From IMG/VR virus record IMGVR_UViG_3300047378_000175, positions 1 through 35,418 of that record: DNA of 35,418 nt, one strand, 5' to 3'. The notes beneath the pieces were generated by a model. The model was not told where the DNA came from, made no database searches, and saw nothing but the letters and a program-made list of their open reading frames with translations. The position numbers and the translations under genes are program-made. This document shows positions 24,607-30,896 of this stretch, one piece after another (within the stretch, counting starts at the first letter, position 1; each line of letters begins with the position of its first letter). The DNA comes from a virus.

Positions 24607-24636
24607 CAAGATAGTAATTATTTTGCAACTGCCAAA
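24607..24636 (-). promoter_or_regulatory. Promoter A (accessory unit)
   Basis: Minus strand TTTGGCAGTTGCA (24624-24636), a 10-nt gap, then TATCTTG (24607-24613), a near match to TAnnTTTG. It follows the terminator of the terminase unit and precedes the WYL_2-like ATG at 24581. Confidence 0.5.
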
Positions 24637-24696
24637 TATTTAAACAAAAAAACATATAACCATATATTGGGTAGAAAAAGACCTTATTATCTGTAA

Positions 24697-24730
24697 CAAA
24701 AAAAAGAACCACCCTTTTACAGGTGGCTCT
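24697..24730 (-). terminator. Terminator after large terminase
   Basis: Minus strand AGAGCCACC, loop TGTAAAAG, GGTGGTTCT (one G-T pair), then eight T. Nine-base-pair stem, 70 nt after the TerL stop. Confidence 0.85.
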
Positions 24731-24801
24731 CTAAACAAACTATTAACTAAATAAACAAATGAAACAGTCAAATCTATAAATTATTTTTGACTCTACCAAA
24801 T

Positions 24802-26013
24802 TTATTTCACAATATACATTCCTTTAGGTACTGAACGAGTCAACATATACTGCACAGCATAGCGTAATGAATCGATAAGGTGATTATAGGAATCGATAGG
24901 CTTTATTCCGTTTACTGCCCAAGCATAGTTATTGAACTCTTTGATTAAGTTCTCCCCTTCTACATTTATAGTGTAGTCTTGCATCAGTGCAATACCAGAT
25001 AATATACTACCTTTCTTTTTTATTGTAGGGCTTAGATTCAATCCTCTGGTGGATAGTTCTGCAATCAATCGAGGCTCACTATTATCACAGATAATTAGTT
25101 CCTTTCCTGCGTGCCTGATACATTCATCATATAGATTAGAAGTAACCAATCCCTTTTTATATAAATATTCTTTTGCCCAGATTATTTTTCTATCTTTGTC
25201 AATGGCAACCTTCACAAGAGCTGAGGCATCTCTGGAAAATCCCCAATCCAAGCCCCATGCCTTTAAATCTACACCCTCATTGAATTGTCCAATCTGCCAG
25301 TCAGTGAAGATTACACCCTCTGCTTTCTGTAGCCAACCTCCCATTATCTGATGCCTAAATTTATCTGGTCTACGTACCTTCATCTCTTCTAGTTGATTCA
25401 CGAATGACCCGCTTAAATTCTCAACATTATCTTGATAGGTGGTATGGATATAGTTTACGTTATTCTTTTCTCCATTGAATCCATCTGGTATCTCCCTGTT
25501 CTGGTAGAACCTCTGGTATATCCAATGTTCTTTTGTGGTAGGGTTTAGGATTAACAAACATCTATTGTTCACACCTTTGGCACGAATAGAGTAATCTATC
25601 TTATCAAAACTCTCCTCATCGTTTAACTCCTCAGCCTCATCCAATACAAAAGTATTGACACCACTAATAGATTTAAGTTTGGCAGTCTGGTCTCCACTTG
25701 CTGTTTTAATACCTGAGAAATATATGGAGCTTCCTGTTAGATTGTTTATAATCTCATATTTAGTTATAGTGAAGTGTTCTATAACCCCCATCAGCTCTAG
25801 CTTCTCAATAAATTCAGGGATGATACTCATACTCGCTGAACTCATAGTGTAACGAGTAAACAAGACTTTGTTGTTCTTTTCGTAAGTGAGTAACACTAAG
25901 AACACTGTTACCGCAAAGGATTTACCTGAACCCCTACCTCCAGTAATCACACTGTATCTGCTATCTGAATCAAATAGCGATTGGTATTTAGGATTTAGAT
26001 TTACTTTATTCAT
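24802..26013 (-). CDS. terL: Terminase large subunit
   Basis: 403 residues from ATG 26013. The ATPase has Walker A GGRGSGKS (residues 25-32), an LFTRYTMSSASMSI segment, Walker B TFVLDEAEEL (near 125) and a coupling motif LILNPTTKEHWIYQRF. The nuclease domain has GLDWGFSRDASALVKV, LIICDNSEPRLIAEL and a final HLIDSLRYAVQYM, giving the expected Asp residues. It packages DNA at the portal and cuts concatemers; the fold is of the Terminase_3 type. An in-frame GTG at 26025 would add four residues, but the ATG overlaps the upstream 45-residue gene less (8 nt). Start chosen on that basis. Confidence 0.9.
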   Translation of the reverse strand: MNKVNLNPKYQSLFDSDSRYSVITGGRGSGKSFAVTVFLVLLTYEKNNKVLFTRYTMSSASMSIIPEFIEKLELMGVIEHFTITKYEIINNLTGSSIYFSGIKTASGDQTAKLKSISGVNTFVLDEAEELNDEESFDKIDYSIRAKGVNNRCLLILNPTTKEHWIYQRFYQNREIPDGFNGEKNNVNYIHTTYQDNVENLSGSFVNQLEEMKVRRPDKFRHQIMGGWLQKAEGVIFTDWQIGQFNEGVDLKAWGLDWGFSRDASALVKVAIDKDRKIIWAKEYLYKKGLVTSNLYDECIRHAGKELIICDNSEPRLIAELSTRGLNLSPTIKKKGSILSGIALMQDYTINVEGENLIKEFNNYAWAVNGIKPIDSYNHLIDSLRYAVQYMLTRSVPKGMYIVK

Positions 26014-26143
26014 CCTTATTATCACGCTTACCCCAAACCTCAGATGCAGGTTTCACATAGTATCCCAATATAGGATTCACTAAGTAATTCCAAAAATCCT
26101 TTGGGAAGTTCTTTGGGTCTCTAATCTGTTTTGCTCTCGCCAT
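26006..26143 (-). CDS. 45-residue protein between terminase subunits
   Basis: Small ORF: ATG 26141-26143, TAA 26006-26008. Basic and aromatic: MARAKQIRDPKNFPKDFWNY, then PILGYYVKPASEVWGKR. Overlaps the small terminase by 23 nt and TerL by 8 nt. The amino-acid pattern (DPKNFPKDFW, GYYVKP) is protein-like and not low complexity. A terminase accessory factor is conceivable. Confidence 0.55.
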   Translation of the reverse strand: MARAKQIRDPKNFPKDFWNYLVNPILGYYVKPASEVWGKRDNKDE

Positions 26144-26495
26144 CTTCTTCTGGTGTTATATCTATTGTCTTGGGTTTACTAAAGTCTATCACTGGTATAT
26201 TTACCTTGGTGTCTATATTTATATTCTGCTGTTCTTTCGGTCTACCATAACGATATTCAAGTAGCCACTTCATGTGTTGAACTGAACCATCCTTAGCTAA
26301 TTTGGCAACCTCTATCCAAGCCTTCTCCTCACTACCAAAAGCTTTCTTCATGGCATTTAGGGTCATCCCTGCAATATCTTTATCGGCAGTCTTACGAGGT
26401 CTACCTTGTCCTCTGGAGACACCTTTGACAGCACCGTTATTACGTCTGCCATCAACCTTCCTTTTCATTGGTCTTTTTTGTTCTTCATTATCCAT
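26121..26495 (-). CDS. terS: Terminase small subunit candidate
   Basis: 124 residues. The basic N-terminus has GVSRGQGRPRKTADKD, with a GRPRK AT-hook-like motif. A helical centre follows: TLNAMKKAFGSEEKAWIEVA and SVQHMKWLLEYRYGRPKEQQ. The acidic C-terminus could contact TerL. It precedes TerL with only the 45-residue gene between. This small basic/helical architecture with YRYGRPKE is common in phage small terminases; DNA recognition is inferred. Confidence 0.65.
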   Translation of the reverse strand: MDNEEQKRPMKRKVDGRRNNGAVKGVSRGQGRPRKTADKDIAGMTLNAMKKAFGSEEKAWIEVAKLAKDGSVQHMKWLLEYRYGRPKEQQNINIDTKVNIPVIDFSKPKTIDITPEEDGESKTD

Positions 26496-26916
26496 GAGAA
26501 ACCTCCAATCCTTTAATATGCTTTAATTCCTTATCTACGTCTCTAAATATATGGATAAGCTTCCTATGTTCAAACACCAATTCTTTATACTTCTCCCTGT
26601 AGTAACTATCAGGCTCAAGATATTTCTTAGGGTCATTTGTCAGCTTGTTAAGTATTCTTGATATTTTAGAGTAAGCCTTTATAAACTTAGAGTCATAAAG
26701 TAACACTACCTCTTCCATAGTTTTAACTCCATGAATTACCGTTGCATGATTTTTATTTATCTCTTTACCTATATCAGAATATCCAAACGAAGTGTAATCT
26801 CTTGCTAATTTATAATATAGGTTCCTGACGTAAACAACTTCTCTTATCCTTGTTGCCTGAGATATATCTATTTTAAATTCACTTTCTACTAATTCTCTAA
26901 TCTGTGATAATTCCAT
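26488..26916 (-). CDS. DnaA domain IV-like DNA-binding protein
   Basis: 142 residues. Residues about 20-75 read ATRIREVVYVRNLYYKLAR, DYTSFGYSDIGKEINKNHAT and VIHGVKTMEE. R-R--V--R---Y-LAR-T---Y--IG---N--HATV-HG is the DnaA C-terminal (TrpR-like) domain signature that reads DnaA boxes. The AAA+ ATPase of DnaA is absent, so it cannot melt DNA alone. It may direct host initiation factors to a phage origin, or compete with host DnaA. Gene overlaps on both sides (8 and 20 nt). Confidence 0.75.
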   Translation of the reverse strand: MELSQIRELVESEFKIDISQATRIREVVYVRNLYYKLARDYTSFGYSDIGKEINKNHATVIHGVKTMEEVVLLYDSKFIKAYSKISRILNKLTNDPKKYLEPDSYYREKYKELVFEHRKLIHIFRDVDKELKHIKGLEVSHG

Positions 26917-27085
26917 TTATTTCTCTTTTAAATTCAACGTAAGCATCTACAACACCCTGACAACATTCGTAGTTTTCAGTCTCCTTATAGAATTCCAAAA
27001 GGTATCTTATGTCTTCTTCAAACAAAACACCTAACCTGAGTGAATGAAGTATGTCGTTAAAACATTCTTGCTTATCTAAATACAT
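26897..27085 (-). CDS. 62-residue hypothetical protein
   Basis: Acidic and helical, with DKQECFNDILHSLRLGVLFE, DIRYLLEFYKETENYECCQG and a final VDAYVEFKREI. Three Cys. Overlaps the DnaA-like gene start by 20 nt; the small TM gene stops at its start. No known family. Confidence 0.55.
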   Translation of the reverse strand: MYLDKQECFNDILHSLRLGVLFEEDIRYLLEFYKETENYECCQGVVDAYVEFKREINGIITD

Positions 27086-27163
27086 TTACTTCTCTAAAAA
27101 TAAAACTACTAATAACATTACAATTCCTGTTATGTAAAAGATAGTTATCGTTTCAAATATCAT
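27086..27163 (-). CDS. 25-residue single-TM peptide
   Basis: ATG 27161-27163, TAA 27086-27088. Nearly the entire peptide is one hydrophobic helix (ITIFYITGIVMLLVVLFL) with Glu/Lys at the end. It overlaps the SET gene by 11 nt and abuts the next ATG, filling the gap exactly. Very short, so coding status is uncertain. Confidence 0.4.
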   Translation of the reverse strand: MIFETITIFYITGIVMLLVVLFLEK

Positions 27164-27431
27164 ATTTTCTATAATATACTGTTAGTTCTTCTCCTTTTTT
27201 TATAGGTCTCACAGTGTATAGGAGACTCTCTGTTCCATTACCTTTTATAAAACAGTTAGGACTATCGCTATGGTTTATAAACCCTCCTAGAGGAGTTCTA
27301 ATTAGTTTCTCAGTATAATGATGGGTTACACCAAAACAATGCCCTGCTATAACCTTTTCTGTAGCAAATACACCTTGTCCATGTATACTGCTATTTCTTA
27401 TTGTCAATTCTTCTGGCAAAGGTCTATACAT
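27153..27431 (-). CDS. Miniature SET-domain protein
   Basis: 92 residues with the SET core signatures in order: HGQGVFATEKVIAGH (GxG AdoMet region, about residues 17-31), GGFINHSDSPNCF (the NHS--PN motif, about 49-61) and IKKGEELTVYYRKYD (the GEEL--Y motif, about 77-91). SET proteins transfer methyl groups from AdoMet to lysine. Most are over 110 residues; here the insert and post-SET regions are missing. The substrate is unknown and may be a host or phage protein. It overlaps the exonuclease gene by 1 nt. Confidence 0.75.
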   Translation of the reverse strand: MYRPLPEELTIRNSSIHGQGVFATEKVIAGHCFGVTHHYTEKLIRTPLGGFINHSDSPNCFIKGNGTESLLYTVRPIKKGEELTVYYRKYDI

Positions 27432-28231
27432 TATATATCTCCTTCTAATTCGTAGTCGTAAACTTCCTTATTCTTTTCTACAAAATATTCATTGTAGACA
27501 TCCACAGCCTGTTCAACATCGTACCTCCCCGCATTGAAAGACCTCTCGCTTACCCCATAGAATCCAATGGTCGCTGTAGTCTTATCAATAGCAATAAAGG
27601 TAAAGTCTTCATAGCCTACATCAAATAACTTGCAGTAAATGTAAGCTTGGCATCTATAAAGATACTCCCTTGCGGAGTACTCAAACTTATTTATGTTTCC
27701 TGTAGTCTTTAAATCTACTATATATCCATCCCCTAGGACATCAGCCTTAGCTCTGAATGGCATCCCAAATAGATTCCCAATAGCAGGAACTTCCTTCTGG
27801 GTGTGTTGCATTATATCTACAGCTCTTGAATTGCTGTAGAACGATTCTGCCAATCTCTCTACCTGTTCCTTCTCACTCATGGTGAACGGTCTTGGGTGTT
27901 CCTTTAGAGCTTCCTTAAATACGTTTGTATTTCTACCCTTTATATCTACGAAAACTTGCTTCTCATAAACATGAGGTTCTAGTATCGCTGTATGGAATAG
28001 CCACCCAAATTCAAATGCAGGATTAGTTTTAGAACCAACCAACAAAGAATCCTCATAGGCTTTCGGCGAGTCTAGTAGTTTCTTTACAGAGCTACTAGAT
28101 AAAACATTTCTTCCTAGGTACTGATAATAGAATTCATCATCCATCATCTTCTCTAGTAATTCTGATTTAGACCAGACCTTGCTGTCTAAGGTTGTTATAC
28201 TTTCTTGCATAATCGTTTTTTGATTGTTCAT
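27431..28231 (-). CDS. RecE-like PD-(D/E)XK exonuclease
   Basis: 266 residues. After a helical N-terminal part with FYYQYLGRNVLSSSSVKKLL, AFEFGWLFHTAILEP carries the conserved His. The nuclease core is FRAKADVLGDGYIVDLKTTG (Asp of ADV, Asp-x-Lys of DLK), and RCQAYIYCKLF supplies the Gln-Tyr helix motif. This is the RecB/Cas4-like fold of phage recombination exonucleases such as RecE. It likely works with the annealing and SSB-like genes at 33 kb. The start at 28231 overlaps the 48-residue gene by 65 nt; an ATG at 28147 (MMDDEFYYQYLG) would remove this overlap and may be the real start. Confidence 0.75.
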   Translation of the reverse strand: MNNQKTIMQESITTLDSKVWSKSELLEKMMDDEFYYQYLGRNVLSSSSVKKLLDSPKAYEDSLLVGSKTNPAFEFGWLFHTAILEPHVYEKQVFVDIKGRNTNVFKEALKEHPRPFTMSEKEQVERLAESFYSNSRAVDIMQHTQKEVPAIGNLFGMPFRAKADVLGDGYIVDLKTTGNINKFEYSAREYLYRCQAYIYCKLFDVGYEDFTFIAIDKTTATIGFYGVSERSFNAGRYDVEQAVDVYNEYFVEKNKEVYDYELEGDI

Positions 28232-28313
28232 ATTCTTGTTCCATCCAATGAAGTTCTGCTCTCTGTGATTCTAAGAACCACTCGTACTCTAAAAGCTCTT
28301 TAGTCTTTCCCAT
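28167..28313 (-). CDS. 48-residue coiled-coil protein
   Basis: ATG 28311-28313, TAA 28167-28169. Charged helix: LLEYEWFLESQRAELHWMEQ and EYEQSKNDYARKYNNLRQQG. The start shares TAATG with the 57-residue membrane protein. It runs 65 nt into the annotated start of the exonuclease, unless that gene begins at 28147. Function unknown. Confidence 0.5.
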   Translation of the reverse strand: MGKTKELLEYEWFLESQRAELHWMEQEYEQSKNDYARKYNNLRQQGLV

Positions 28314-28486
28314 TACCTTACGTATTTTAATAGTTTTCTAATTATCTTTTCTATTGATTCTTTGATGAATGACAGTGGAGATTCTACAACGTAGTAAACC
28401 AACACTACCAACCCTTCAAATATAATAAAGAATATAAGAAGCAGTAATATGATAAATAACTTGGGGAGGTTGAATATTATCTTCAT
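28313..28486 (-). CDS. 57-residue membrane protein
   Basis: ATG 28484-28486, TAA 28313-28315. A strong hydrophobic region covers about residues 10-36 (FIILLLLIFFIIFEGLVVLV), with a basic C-terminal tail (IKESIEKIIRKLLKYVR). One long or two short membrane segments. Lies 60 nt after the 52-residue gene. It is remote from the lysis genes, so probably not the main holin. Confidence 0.5.
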   Translation of the reverse strand: MKIIFNLPKLFIILLLLIFFIIFEGLVVLVYYVVESPLSFIKESIEKIIRKLLKYVR

Positions 28487-28546
28487 GCCTTATTGTTTTA
28501 AACAAAGCTATATAAAAAAATAACCAATCACAAAAACTTTAACACT

Positions 28547-28705
28547 TTATTGTTTAGGGTCGAAGTTCCCTTTCCAATAAGTTTGGCAAACAGCAAAGCG
28601 TTGTTCCCTATCAGGAAACTCCTGCATAACTTTTGCATTGTTCATGCATCTCTTGTTGAAATCTACTTTTTCTTCGTACTTTTTTGGTTTCATGTTTAAT
28701 GGCAT
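28547..28705 (-). CDS. 52-residue conserved phage protein
   Basis: ATG 28703-28705, TAA 28547-28549. Helix with KVDFNKRCMNNAKVMQEFPD followed by EQRFAVCQTYWKGN. The EFPDREQRFAVC-x-W type motif resembles small proteins encoded in many phage genomes near head or packaging genes, function unknown. Two nt separate it from the upstream stop. Confidence 0.55.
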   Translation of the reverse strand: MPLNMKPKKYEEKVDFNKRCMNNAKVMQEFPDREQRFAVCQTYWKGNFDPKQ

Positions 28706-28707
28706 AA

Positions 28708-28827
28708 TTACTCTTTTTTATTGTTATTATCTGATTCTAGTTTCTCTAATTTTCTTGAGAGGGCAACACAATAAATCTGTAGTTCCTTAATCTCTCTTTT
28801 CATATTTAACAATGTAACTTCTTTCAT
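28708..28827 (-). CDS. 39-residue coiled-coil peptide
   Basis: ATG 28825-28827 shares ATGA with the stop of the 89-residue gene; TAA 28708-28710. Amphipathic helix (LLNMKREIKELQIYCVALSR, KLEKLESDNNN). Overlap with its neighbour supports translation. Function unknown. Confidence 0.45.
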   Translation of the reverse strand: MKEVTLLNMKREIKELQIYCVALSRKLEKLESDNNNKKE

Positions 28828-29093
28828 TTATCTAAATCTTTTTTTAATCGTTCAATATAACAAGCCCCATCTAAAAGTTCCTCTTGCAGATGCTGTAACC
28901 ATTGTAGTGTTGTAAGTTTACTATCATAGAGTGTGGTATCATATTTAGCGATACCTACTTTGCTTCTAACGGTAAGCAAATTCTTTACATCTTCAACTAT
29001 AGGGTCGCTAATATCCTTCAGTCTTTTAGTTACTCTTGGCTTTTTATCATAACTATCATTCATTGTCCACCATTTAGATATACTGTCTCCCAT
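28824..29093 (-). CDS. Small helical protein, MazG-like candidate
   Basis: 89 residues with VRSKVGIAKYDTTLYDSKLT followed by LQWLQHLQEELLDGACYIER. The pattern R--VG--KYGTTL...WLQH--EE-LDA--Y--R is widespread in phage proteins that some annotate as all-alpha NTP pyrophosphatases. Only part of the EExxD metal site is visible (EELLD), so the activity is uncertain. Confidence 0.6.
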   Translation of the reverse strand: MGDSISKWWTMNDSYDKKPRVTKRLKDISDPIVEDVKNLLTVRSKVGIAKYDTTLYDSKLTTLQWLQHLQEELLDGACYIERLKKDLDK

Positions 29094-29097
29094 ACAT

Positions 29098-29505
29098 TTA
29101 AAATTTACATTTTTTACAATCCCACTCTCTTCCTAAATTATTAACGTAGTTTACAAATCCCTGTGGTTCTGGAAGTGTAACCCAATGCTTCTTATAATAA
29201 ACTCTTGTAATCTTACATTTATCAAGAGGTATATCTATATTCTCGTCATCACATTCATGTTCTACCTTTAGAACAATAGACTTTTCGTTCGTGTGCCAAC
29301 TATCACTAATCCTTTCCAGTAACAACCTCTGTCCAGTGGGAATAGGTTTGAATTTACGTTTAACCTCTATTAGAATTAAAACCTTATTATCAAATTCAAG
29401 TACACCATCAATATCTGATGGATGGAGCTTTCCGTTCTGTACTCCTGTAAAGTCTATAACTTGCTTTACTTTATTTCTGTTCTTTATCAGACTTGTACTG
29501 TTCAT
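29098..29505 (-). CDS. PD-(D/E)XK nuclease-like protein
   Basis: 135 residues. HPSDIDGVLEFDNKVLILIE and then VKRKFKPIPTGQRLLLERI give an Asp (DIDG), the EVK motif (Glu-x-Lys) and a Gln helix, as in PD-(D/E)XK nucleases. Two Cys pairs (EHECDD, CKKCKF at the end) may bind zinc. Substrate unknown; a DNA recombination or host-DNA degradation role is possible. Confidence 0.65.
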   Translation of the reverse strand: MNSTSLIKNRNKVKQVIDFTGVQNGKLHPSDIDGVLEFDNKVLILIEVKRKFKPIPTGQRLLLERISDSWHTNEKSIVLKVEHECDDENIDIPLDKCKITRVYYKKHWVTLPEPQGFVNYVNNLGREWDCKKCKF

Positions 29506-29896
29506 ATACTTTCTTTAATTCGTTATGGATTCTATTTTTAAAACAAGGACTACAACTTGTAGGAATTGCTTTTTCATTGAACACTCTGTTAAATATATTT
29601 ATTAAATCTCTTTGAGTGCTTTGTGTTATAGAATTTTTATTGGCTACAAAATACTTATCTAAAAATTCATACTCTGGTTCTAAAAGACATTCCACTTTCT
29701 TATAAGGAAACATCTTATTTAAAAAATCCCGTCTCCTGTCGCATCCACAATCTTTTCCATCGGAGAGCCACTCTACTGCTTTTTTGATGCCAGTAGCTGT
29801 GGTTATCTTCTCAATAGTGTCTCCTAACCCTTTACTTGGTTTGCTTGTACTCTTGATAGTACTCTTTGGTTTTTTCCCTGACTTTTTGTTTGGCAT
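29471..29896 (-). CDS. Conserved Cys-containing protein of unknown function
   Basis: 141 residues. A basic Ser/Lys tail (residues 1-23) is followed by GLGDTIEKITTATGIKKAVE, KDCGCDRRRDFLNKMFPYKK and a late TSCSPCFKNRIHNELKKVY. The G-GDTIEK-T-ATGIK...GKDCGCD--R---N--FPY pattern recurs in Bacteroidetes phages. Cys pairs CGC and CSPC suggest metal binding. Overlaps the sigma-like gene by 65 nt, which is long but leaves no later start before the conserved part. Confidence 0.65.
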   Translation of the reverse strand: MPNKKSGKKPKSTIKSTSKPSKGLGDTIEKITTATGIKKAVEWLSDGKDCGCDRRRDFLNKMFPYKKVECLLEPEYEFLDKYFVANKNSITQSTQRDLINIFNRVFNEKAIPTSCSPCFKNRIHNELKKVYEQYKSDKEQK

Positions 29897-30368
29897 TACT
29901 AAGTGTGTTAAAAATTGAACTTAAACTTATCTTAGTTTCTCTTGCTATTCTTCTCATGCTCATTCTATTGTAGAAGTGTATATCCCATATCTTTTTATCG
30001 TACCAATACCAAGACGAAACAACACCATCTATTTCATCTACAAGTTTATTAAATGTATCTTCATTCTCATAATCTACAACACTAGATTCAACATCTATGG
30101 CATCGTTTAAAGGTAGGTGATGCTTATTTATTTCCTTATGAAACCCAGACAAGAATAAATTTCTAAGCGTAACATAAACGTAGTATGTGTTTACTTCTGA
30201 CTCGTTGTACATAATCTTATCTTTCTTATCTATGTACTTATTAAGTCTCACATACATCTCTTGAACCAATTCATGAGATTGTTCTTTAGTGCAACCAAAA
30301 GACTTTGCCATATTAACCCAGTCATTATGGTTCTTTGCCAATAAATCTATTAACCTCTCTTTTTCCAA
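29832..30368 (-). CDS. Sigma-70-like factor
   Basis: 178 residues, TTG start. Region-2-like helices are WVNMAKSFGCTKEQSHELVQ, EMYVRLNKY and VTLRNLFLSGFHKE. The C-terminal helix-turn-helix is MSMRRIARETKISLSSIFNT followed by LSNAKQKVREK, like sigma region 4. The two-part layout and size agree with small ECF-type factors. It could direct host RNA polymerase to phage promoters; the three GrCAGTTrCA promoters are candidates. A later ATG (MAKSFGC) exists but would remove region-2 residues. Confidence 0.65.
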   Translation of the reverse strand: MEKERLIDLLAKNHNDWVNMAKSFGCTKEQSHELVQEMYVRLNKYIDKKDKIMYNESEVNTYYVYVTLRNLFLSGFHKEINKHHLPLNDAIDVESSVVDYENEDTFNKLVDEIDGVVSSWYWYDKKIWDIHFYNRMSMRRIARETKISLSSIFNTLSNAKQKVREKTKEYYQEYKQTK

Positions 30369-30511
30369 AAGTGAAATGATATACCGATTATAAAAAACAT
30401 TATCTGAACTAGATGTTCATCTTCATCGATGTCATCGTCAGTATCTAAAGTAGTAGTCCAGTAATTGATTCCTACCATAATCCCATATATAGGGAATAAT
30501 TGTACATACAT
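30350..30511 (-). CDS. 53-residue membrane protein
   Basis: ATG 30509-30511, TAA 30350-30352. Hydrophobic start (VQLFPIYGIMVGINYW), an acidic loop (LDTDDDIDEDEH, about 22-33), then a hydrophobic segment (LVQIMFFIIGISFHFW) and KKRG. This is a two-helix hairpin with an acidic turn. It starts 1 nt after the RusA-like stop and overlaps the sigma-like gene by 19 nt. Confidence 0.5.
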   Translation of the reverse strand: MYVQLFPIYGIMVGINYWTTTLDTDDDIDEDEHLVQIMFFIIGISFHFWKKRG

Positions 30512-30512
30512 A

Positions 30513-30896
30513 TTAAACTGATTTAATTGTTACTTCTATCCTTGAGTTGCCTTTATCTATTCCCATATACTTAGCTGTTATATTTTTAACGATACTTGTA
30601 TCATCTGCTAATATACAACCACACATTACCATGGAATCTTGAAAGAACTTATCTACCACACTCACTACGTTCATTAAATCTCTAACTCTTTTATCAGGAG
30701 CATAGTACTTATAGTGAATAGATACTTCGCCACTAAATTCAAAGTCTAATTTATCCTGTATTAAATAATAGTAGTTACGTTTAACATTACCACTAACAGA
30801 GTGATGCCAATTCCTATACTGATTAAGATTTAAATACAGTTTCTTTTTTCCACTAAATGAATGAGTGGGTAAAGTAATTTTAACTTCTTTTGGCAT
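30513..30896 (-). CDS. RusA-like Holliday junction resolvase
   Basis: 127 residues, the usual RusA size. The N-terminal strand is followed by LNLNQYRNWHHSVSGNVKR. The core has YYAPDKRVRDLMNVVSVVDK, FFQDSMVMCGCILADDTSIV, supplying the Asp-x-x-Asn, Lys, Asp and paired Asp positions of RusA. It would cut four-way DNA junctions during recombination and before packaging. It overlaps the primase-helicase stop by 17 nt. Confidence 0.75.
   Translation of the reverse strand: MPKEVKITLPTHSFSGKKKLYLNLNQYRNWHHSVSGNVKRNYYYLIQDKLDFEFSGEVSIHYKYYAPDKRVRDLMNVVSVVDKFFQDSMVMCGCILADDTSIVKNITAKYMGIDKGNSRIEVTIKSV

Noticed and set aside
26013-26025. GTG start for the large terminase
   Set aside because: The downstream ATG overlaps the upstream gene less and the added four residues are not part of any motif; kept only as an alternative.
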